From the NCBI RefSeq assembly GCF_949287625.1, contig NZ_CASEGO010000050.1:1-32819 (forward strand): DNA of 32,819 nucleotides. Direction: 5' to 3'. The position numbers were made by a program, and so were the translations under genes. The notes under the pieces are model-generated. The model saw only the letters and a list, made by a program, of their open reading frames with translations. It was not told where the DNA came from and made no database searches. Origin of the DNA: an uncultured Brachyspira sp. (GTDB lineage Bacteria > Spirochaetota > Brachyspiria > Brachyspirales > Brachyspiraceae). Positions 32,471-32,819 of this stretch are shown in pieces (position 1 is the stretch's first letter; each line of letters starts with the position of its first letter).

Positions 32471-32759
32471 CCTAAACAAATATAGTTTGTCAAAAATGAA
32501 GTTATATTTTGTTTTTAATATATGGGGCTTTGCCCCACACCCCAGTTCTTTTATTGGTATATTTGCCCCACACCCCAGTTCTTTTATTGGTATAAAAGAA
32601 CCAAAAGAACTGCATTTTTGTCCTAAATTTCGGGTATTACCATACATTTAATACGTATCTTTAAAATATAAAGTTCTAATACTTGCACTTTTTGCAACTT
32701 TTTGCGGCGGGAAAAAGTTGAATAAAAAAATTGACAAACTTAAGAATTTTTAGTATATA
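32465..32759 (+). repeat. Dispersed repeat copy h, tandem with g, with an internal 33-base duplication
   Basis: Shares TATATA (32465-32470) with g and TATATA (32754-32759) with i. The 33 bases at 32529-32561 are repeated exactly at 32562-32594. CAGTTCTTTT pairs with AAAAGAACTG around 32575-32612. The middle is the same subtype as copy f. Confidence 0.8.
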
Positions 32760-32819
32760 CCTAAACAAATACAGTTTGTCAAAAAATAAATTTTTTAAAT
32801 TTTGATATTTGCGGGGCTT
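32754..32819 (+). repeat. Dispersed repeat copy i (runs off the right edge)
   Basis: Left end on the minus strand: TTGACA (32782-32777), 17 bases, TATATA. Ends the window at GGGGCTT. The stretch 31909-32819 therefore holds the cheX promoter and three tandem copies, and no gene. Confidence 0.78.

Noticed and set aside
32312..32651. Overlapping ORFs of 111 and 69 residues on both strands in the right-edge repeats
   Set aside because: They are the translated repeat (the same strings occur in other copies and in the GH32 tail), have no SD, and are open on both strands.

Overview
The window is a very AT-rich stretch of a bacterial chromosome. Three things point to a spirochaete of the genus Brachyspira: the base composition, the joint chemotaxis / bactofilin / mreBCD operon, and dispersed repeats whose ends read TTGACA-N17-TATATA and whose core reads GGGGCTTTGCCCC. 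The genus is recognised from memory; no database was searched.

Layout. 1-2.5 kb: a glycoside hydrolase family 32 enzyme (its 3' end runs off the left edge through a repeat copy) and an outer-membrane beta-barrel protein. 2.8-6.4 kb: a four-gene sodium-pumping decarboxylase operon, mmdA-mmdD-mmdC-mmdB, closed by a terminator. 6.4-9.0 kb: a hicBA toxin-antitoxin pair between two repeat copies, an eight-TPR protein, and a gene-free block with a second repeat family. 9.0-15.1 kb: an AlkD-like glycosylase, an AllD-like dehydrogenase, a 26-codon ORF with an in-frame UGA, an RNA-repair cassette and a DppA-like D-aminopeptidase. 15.3-16.9 kb: a two-gene ATPase / putative nuclease module that resembles a defence system. 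17-23 kb: asd, two tandem repeat copies, and the biotin operon birA-bioB-bioD-bioA. 23.3-26.2 kb: an outer-membrane protein, a CYTH-domain protein and a glycosyltransferase. 26.3-31.9 kb: one minus-strand operon cheX-cheY-cheR-bactofilin-TPR-mreB-mreC-mreD. 31.9-32.8 kb: a tandem array of repeat copies.

Connections. BirA and the biotin enzymes supply and attach the biotin needed on MmdC K100. A plausible BirA operator (TAGTAAACC-N14-AGTTGACAA) overlaps the birA promoter. The repeat copies end in outward-facing sigma70-like promoters on both sides, and several sit just upstream of real genes (hicBA, birA, the che-mre operon). An isolated element-like end forms the promoter of the glycosyltransferase.

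Most unusual points. (1) A kinase-metallophosphatase-RNA ligase enzyme is split into two ORFs exactly at a U UUU UUA heptamer, which divides the phosphatase metal ligands between the two reading frames. This is either programmed -1 frameshifting or a one-base T-tract change. (2) The repeats look like mobile promoters. (3) A 26-codon membrane peptide gene with a strong promoter and Shine-Dalgarno sequence has UGA as its second codon. (4) An AAA ATPase is translationally coupled to a small protein with a D..ExK motif. No rRNA, tRNA or CRISPR array was seen.
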